From: an uncultured Eubacteriales bacterium
GTDB lineage: Bacteria > Bacillota > Clostridia > Christensenellales > UBA1242
NCBI GenBank assembly: GCA_949096025.1
Contig: CARXKP010000031.1
Location: 4,518 to 13,046, forward strand
Length of the DNA: 8,529 nt
Reading direction: 5' to 3'
How positions within the stretch are numbered: position 1 is the stretch's first letter; every line of letters begins with the position of its first letter. Positions 6,676 through 8,529 of this stretch are shown in pieces. The notes under the pieces are model-generated. The model was not told where the DNA came from. It saw only the letters and a program-made list of their open reading frames with translations, and ran no database searches. Position numbers and translations under genes: made by a program.

Positions 6676-7089
6676 ATGACCAAAGAAAAATTGTTTGAAT
6701 TTATTAAAAAGCAAAAGACAGCATTCATTTCATCGGTTGATGAGCAAGGCTTTCCTGTAACAAGGGCAATGCTCTCGCCACGAGAAATTGATGGCAATGA
6801 TATTTATTTTTCAACCAATACTTCAAGCATTAAAGTTAAACAATATTTAGCAAACAACAAGGCTTGTGTTTATTTTTATGAGAGGGGCAGATTTAAGTAT
6901 CAGGGTGTAACAATTAAAGGAACGATGCAGGTTTGCACCGACCAAGAAATGAAAGATAGAATTTGGAGATTTGGTGACAAATTATTTTATAAACAAGGCG
7001 TAACCGATCCAGATTATTGCGTGTTAAAATTCACAGCACAAGAAGCTGAATATTATTGTGATTTCAAAATTGAAACAATAGAATTTTAA
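6676..7089 (+). CDS. Pyridoxamine 5'-phosphate oxidase-like FMN-binding split-barrel protein (137 aa)
   Basis: Residues 1-85 show the typical opening of small PNPOx-like proteins. A short helix (KEKLFEFIKKQK) is followed by the strand TAFISSVDEQGFPVTRAM, then a loop, IYFSTNTSSIKVKQYLANNKACVYFY, and the strand pair GVTIKGTMQV. This fold binds FMN (sometimes F420 or heme) at a homodimer interface. Small members include general-stress and nitroreductase-like proteins, so redox activity on a small molecule is likely but the substrate is unknown. It is not PdxH itself, being far shorter and lacking its C-terminal substrate motif. The start lies one base after the membrane gene's TAG. An AGAAGGA box is inside that gene's end, consistent with translational coupling. 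Confidence 0.85.
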   Translation: MTKEKLFEFIKKQKTAFISSVDEQGFPVTRAMLSPREIDGNDIYFSTNTSSIKVKQYLANNKACVYFYERGRFKYQGVTIKGTMQVCTDQEMKDRIWRFGDKLFYKQGVTDPDYCVLKFTAQEAEYYCDFKIETIEF

Positions 7090-7096
7090 CATAAAC

Positions 7097-7121
7097 CACG
7101 AGCAAAGTTTCGTGAATTTTT
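7097..7121 (+). terminator. Terminator of the membrane protein/flavoprotein operon
   Basis: CACGA (7097-7101) pairs with TCGTG (7110-7114), extendable by a G-U pair, and is followed by AATTTTT. The stem is short, but the sequence is closely matched by a second terminator at 7423-7451, which supports a real function. Confidence 0.65.
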
Positions 7122-7151
7122 ATAAAAACCGATACTAAATGCAAAGTGTCG

Positions 7152-7160
7152 TGGTATAAT
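7152..7160 (+). promoter_or_regulatory. Extended -10 promoter of the DUF3781-like gene
   Basis: TGGTATAAT (7152-7160) is a perfect extended -10 box without a clear -35. The predicted start near 7166-7167 coincides with the beginning of the AGAGGAG ribosome binding site, so the leader would be only about 12 bases. Confidence 0.65.
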
Positions 7161-7178
7161 TGTTAGAGGAGAAAAGAA

Positions 7179-7424
7179 ATGGATAAGCAAATTTTAATTG
7201 ATAATATAGACTTAGTTCATACAACAGAGATGGGAATCGATAGAATTAAAAGAAATTTGAAACTCGACACAAATGATGTGGTTGAGTATTGCAAGCAGAA
7301 AGTTTTGGATAAGAATTGCAAGATTTATAGACAAGGCAAAAATTGGTATTGTGAAATTGAAGATATGGTTATCACAATCAATGCTTATAGTAACACAATA
7401 ATCACAGCACACAAAATAAAGTAA
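7179..7424 (+). CDS. DUF3781-like small protein (81 aa)
   Basis: A complete small gene with a strong AGAGGAG box seven bases from the ATG. The sequence pattern, an N-terminal helix with the DLVHTTEMGIDRIKRNL motif (11-27), a middle DVVEYCKQKV helix (33-42), and a C-terminal GKNWYCEI...ITINAYSNTIITAHK beta segment (53-79), fits my memory of the DUF3781 family. That family consists of single-domain proteins of about 75-85 residues found mainly in Clostridia, whose function is not established to my knowledge. The C-terminal beta-hairpin ending in TIITAHK recalls small RelE/BrnT-type toxin folds, but no catalytic set is evident and no antitoxin gene is adjacent, so I do not call a toxin. It is an independent unit: a promoter in front and a terminator hairpin overlapping its stop. 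Confidence 0.8.
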   Translation: MDKQILIDNIDLVHTTEMGIDRIKRNLKLDTNDVVEYCKQKVLDKNCKIYRQGKNWYCEIEDMVITINAYSNTIITAHKIK

Positions 7425-7451
7425 AATCACGAGCAAAAGTTCGTGATTTTT
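7423..7451 (+). terminator. Terminator of the DUF3781-like gene
   Basis: A 12-bp stem (7423-7434 with 7439-7450, one G-U pair) with loop AAAA begins in the stop codon and ends in five T. Its core CACGAGCAAA...TCGTGA matches the terminator at 7097-7121. Confidence 0.88.
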
Positions 7452-7479
7452 ATATAAAAATATAATTATAAGCAAATGC

Positions 7480-7508
7480 TTGTTGTTTTTTGTAAAATTT
7501 GTTACAAT
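7480..7508 (+). promoter_or_regulatory. Possible distal cas9 promoter
   Basis: TTGTTG (7480-7485), 17-base spacer, TACAAT (7503-7508) with TGT as an extended -10. If active, it would make a cas9 leader of about 160 bases that is fully antisense to the tracrRNA. It is less well placed than the proximal promoter at 7613-7641. Confidence 0.35.
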
Positions 7509-7542
7509 ATGTTGTTAATTGTTTATGTTTTAGCTTTTTAGT

Positions 7543-7573
7543 AAAAAAAAGAGAAAACCAAAGGTTTTCTCTT
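7543..7573 (-). terminator. Rho-independent terminator of the tracrRNA
   Basis: A perfect 9-bp stem (7551-7559 with 7563-7571, extendable by two A-T pairs) with a 3-base loop is followed, on the minus strand only, by eight T (7543-7550). On the plus strand no T run follows, so it is oriented for a leftward transcript coming from the cas9 side. Confidence 0.92.
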
Positions 7574-7633
7574 AGGCCTCTAACAATTAGAGTATGATTG
7601 GAATACATTTATTTGAACTCGTTATGTTATTCC
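7545..7633 (-). ncRNA. tracrRNA of the type II CRISPR-Cas system (about 89 nt)
   Basis: Read on the minus strand, a leftward transcript starting near 7633 runs GGAATAACATAACGAGTT followed by CAAATAA. This is very close to the anti-repeat end of known tracrRNAs, for example the AATAACATAGCAAGTTAAAATAA stretch I remember from Listeria, and to the CGAGTTCAAATAA form seen with other Firmicutes Cas9s. It is followed by a nexus-like AATAAATGTATT element (7604-7615), a 6-bp hairpin CTCTAA/TTAGAG (7578-7592), and the strong terminator hairpin with eight T. A good promoter stands just upstream. The gene is directly upstream of cas9 on the opposite strand, as in Streptococcus pyogenes. The repeat it implies would start like GTTTGA and contain GTTATGTTATTCC. 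No array in the window can confirm the pairing. Confidence 0.87.
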
Positions 7634-7636
7634 AAT
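7597..7636. repeat. 9-bp inverted repeat spanning anti-repeat and nexus
   Basis: ATTGGAATA (7597-7605) and TATTCCAAT (7628-7636) are perfect reverse complements 22 bases apart, extendable by two pairs past a one-base bulge. The repeat arms fall in the 5' end and the nexus region of the tracrRNA and flank the predicted cas9 -35 box. Confidence 0.6.
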
Positions 7637-7641
7637 ATTAT
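7613..7641 (+). promoter_or_regulatory. Proximal cas9 promoter, inside the tracrRNA region
   Basis: TTGAAC (7613-7618), exactly 17 bases, TATTAT (7636-7641). Transcription would start near 7648, giving a leader of about 26 bases that carries the AAAGGAG ribosome binding site (7658-7664) before the ATG at 7674. The -35 and spacer lie in the anti-repeat part of the tracrRNA gene. Confidence 0.65.
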
Positions 7642-7668
7642 TTTAACATTTTTACAGAAAGGAGTCAA
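7640..7668 (-). promoter_or_regulatory. tracrRNA promoter
   Basis: On the minus strand TTGACT (7663-7668), exactly 17 bases, TAAAAT (7640-7645) with a TGT extended -10. Initiation six to seven bases downstream falls at 7633-7634, just where the anti-repeat begins. The -35 box overlaps the GGAG of the cas9 ribosome binding site on the other strand. Confidence 0.82.
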
Positions 7669-7673
7669 GAAAA

Positions 7674-8529
7674 ATGCAAAAATATTTTTTAGGATTAGAT
7701 ATTGGAACTAATAGTTGCGGTTGGGCAGTTACCGATGAGGAATATAAACTCATAAGACGAAAAGGAGTTGATCTTTGGGGTGTAAGATTATTTGAAAATG
7801 CTGAAACTGCTGTTGATAGGCGTCAGAATAGGACCAATAGGAGAAGGCTCGATAGACAAAAACTTAAACTATCTTGGGTTAGAGATATATTTAGTCAAGA
7901 AATTGCAAAGGTTGACCCTTGTTTTTTGACTAGAATTAAATATAGTAATTTATGGGAAGAAGATAAATATTTGATGTCGAATGCTTTAAAAAGTAAGGAT
8001 TCCTTATTTAACTGTAATATTGATGGCAGAAAATACACTGATAAAGACTATTTCAATGAGTATCCAACAATTTATCATTTAAGACAACAGTTGACACAAA
8101 CTCCAGCAAAAGATGTAAGATTTTTGTATTTAGCAGTACATAACATTATAAAGCATCGTGGACATTTTTTATATGAAGGAGAATTTGGTGAAAATTCTGA
8201 CATAAAAAATTTGTTTGATGAAATCAAAGAAATTATTAATAACCAAGGTATGCCTTTACCTTTTGATTTGAAACAAATTGACAATGAAGATATTAGTAAA
8301 CTAATTGCTGTCGTAAATGAAAGAAAGGGAATTAAATATACTAAGAGTAAATTTTATGAAATTTTTGATGTAAAAAATAAGAATCAAAAATCTTTTGTTG
8401 GGACTTTAGTAGATGGAAAACTAAATGTAAAACAAATTTTTGATATAGAAACAGAAATTGAAAAACTTGATTTTGCAAGTGAAGAAATTGTTAATGATAT
8501 TGATAAATTGAGTGAAGGATTATCAGAGG
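7674..8529 (+). CDS. cas9: CRISPR-associated endonuclease Cas9, N-terminal 285 residues (3' truncated by window edge)
   Basis: Cas9 is the RNA-guided DNA nuclease of type II CRISPR-Cas immunity. The visible part has the RuvC-I motif GLDIGTNSCGWAV with catalytic Asp9. The arginine-rich bridge helix (about 47-72, with the series RR, R, RRR, R) follows after LWGVRLFENAETA. The recognition-lobe signature is YPTIYHLRQQL (130-140) and LYLAVHNIIKHRGHFLYEG (151-169), which matches the YPTIYHLR and RGHFL blocks of Streptococcus-type Cas9. The HNH domain, RuvC-II/III and PAM-interacting domain lie beyond the window, so intactness, length and subtype (II-A or II-C) cannot be judged. The start ATG has AAAGGAG nine bases ahead. 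The frame is open to the last base. A tracrRNA is encoded immediately upstream on the opposite strand; cas1, cas2 and the array are expected downstream. Confidence 0.96.
   Translation, partial: MQKYFLGLDIGTNSCGWAVTDEEYKLIRRKGVDLWGVRLFENAETAVDRRQNRTNRRRLDRQKLKLSWVRDIFSQEIAKVDPCFLTRIKYSNLWEEDKYLMSNALKSKDSLFNCNIDGRKYTDKDYFNEYPTIYHLRQQLTQTPAKDVRFLYLAVHNIIKHRGHFLYEGEFGENSDIKNLFDEIKEIINNQGMPLPFDLKQIDNEDISKLIAVVNERKGIKYTKSKFYEIFDVKNKNQKSFVGTLVDGKLNVKQIFDIETEIEKLDFASEEIVNDIDKLSEGLSE

Noticed and set aside
7179..7424. RelE/BrnT-type toxin
   Set aside because: Only a vague resemblance in the C-terminal beta segment; no catalytic residues or antitoxin gene visible, and DUF3781 fits better.
7212..7475. 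Minus-strand 87-residue open frame over the DUF3781-like gene
   Set aside because: A shadow of the plus-strand gene, which has the promoter, ribosome binding site and terminator.
7452..7673. CRISPR array immediately upstream of cas9
   Set aside because: Only one repeat-like (anti-repeat) unit is present with no spacer-repeat periodicity; it fits a tracrRNA instead.
8075..8284. Minus-strand 69-residue open frame inside cas9
   Set aside because: Antisense to the conserved recognition-lobe blocks of Cas9; no independent signals.

Overview
The window looks like a chromosomal segment of a low-GC, walled Firmicutes-type bacterium, probably from the Clostridia or a related gut lineage. The evidence is strong AT bias, Shine-Dalgarno sites of the AAAGGAG type, a tRNA-Gly with an encoded CCA end, UDP-GlcNAc (wall precursor) genes and a DUF3781-like protein. 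Tryptophan is encoded by TGG and every visible stop is TAA or TAG, so the standard bacterial code fits.

Left part (1-3805): the window opens inside an unrecognised plus-strand gene. It converges through a bidirectional terminator on a minus-strand pair, a six-helix membrane protein and a metallo-beta-lactamase-fold hydrolase whose stop and start codons share one base. A promoter-rich divergent gap follows, then a well-expressed-looking but unrecognised 473-residue soluble protein. Its terminator also serves the converging glmM gene.

Middle (3805-6015): glmM (phosphoglucosamine mutase) and a stand-alone GlmU acetyltransferase domain form a minus-strand pair. Together they would supply the two steps from glucosamine-6-phosphate to GlcNAc-1-phosphate. 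The uridylyltransferase half of GlmU is absent here and must be encoded elsewhere. A tRNA-Gly (anticodon CCC) with its own promoter and terminator is transcribed away from this pair.

Right part (6016-8529): a gap with an AT-rich inverted repeat precedes a small membrane protein whose -10 box abuts its ATG (a candidate leaderless gene). It is followed by a coupled PNPOx-like flavoprotein gene and a DUF3781-like gene bracketed by two near-identical terminators. The window ends in the first 285 codons of a Cas9 gene.

The most interesting region is the roughly 250 bp upstream of cas9. It encodes, on the minus strand, a compact tracrRNA: anti-repeat, nexus-like element, a 6-bp hairpin and a strong Rho-independent terminator. 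The predicted tracrRNA and cas9 promoters face each other and interlock. Their -10 boxes overlap by two bases, the cas9 -35 lies inside the tracrRNA gene, and the tracrRNA -35 overlaps the cas9 ribosome binding site. The effector and its guide scaffold may therefore compete for polymerase. The CRISPR array and adaptation genes are not in the window; they are expected downstream.
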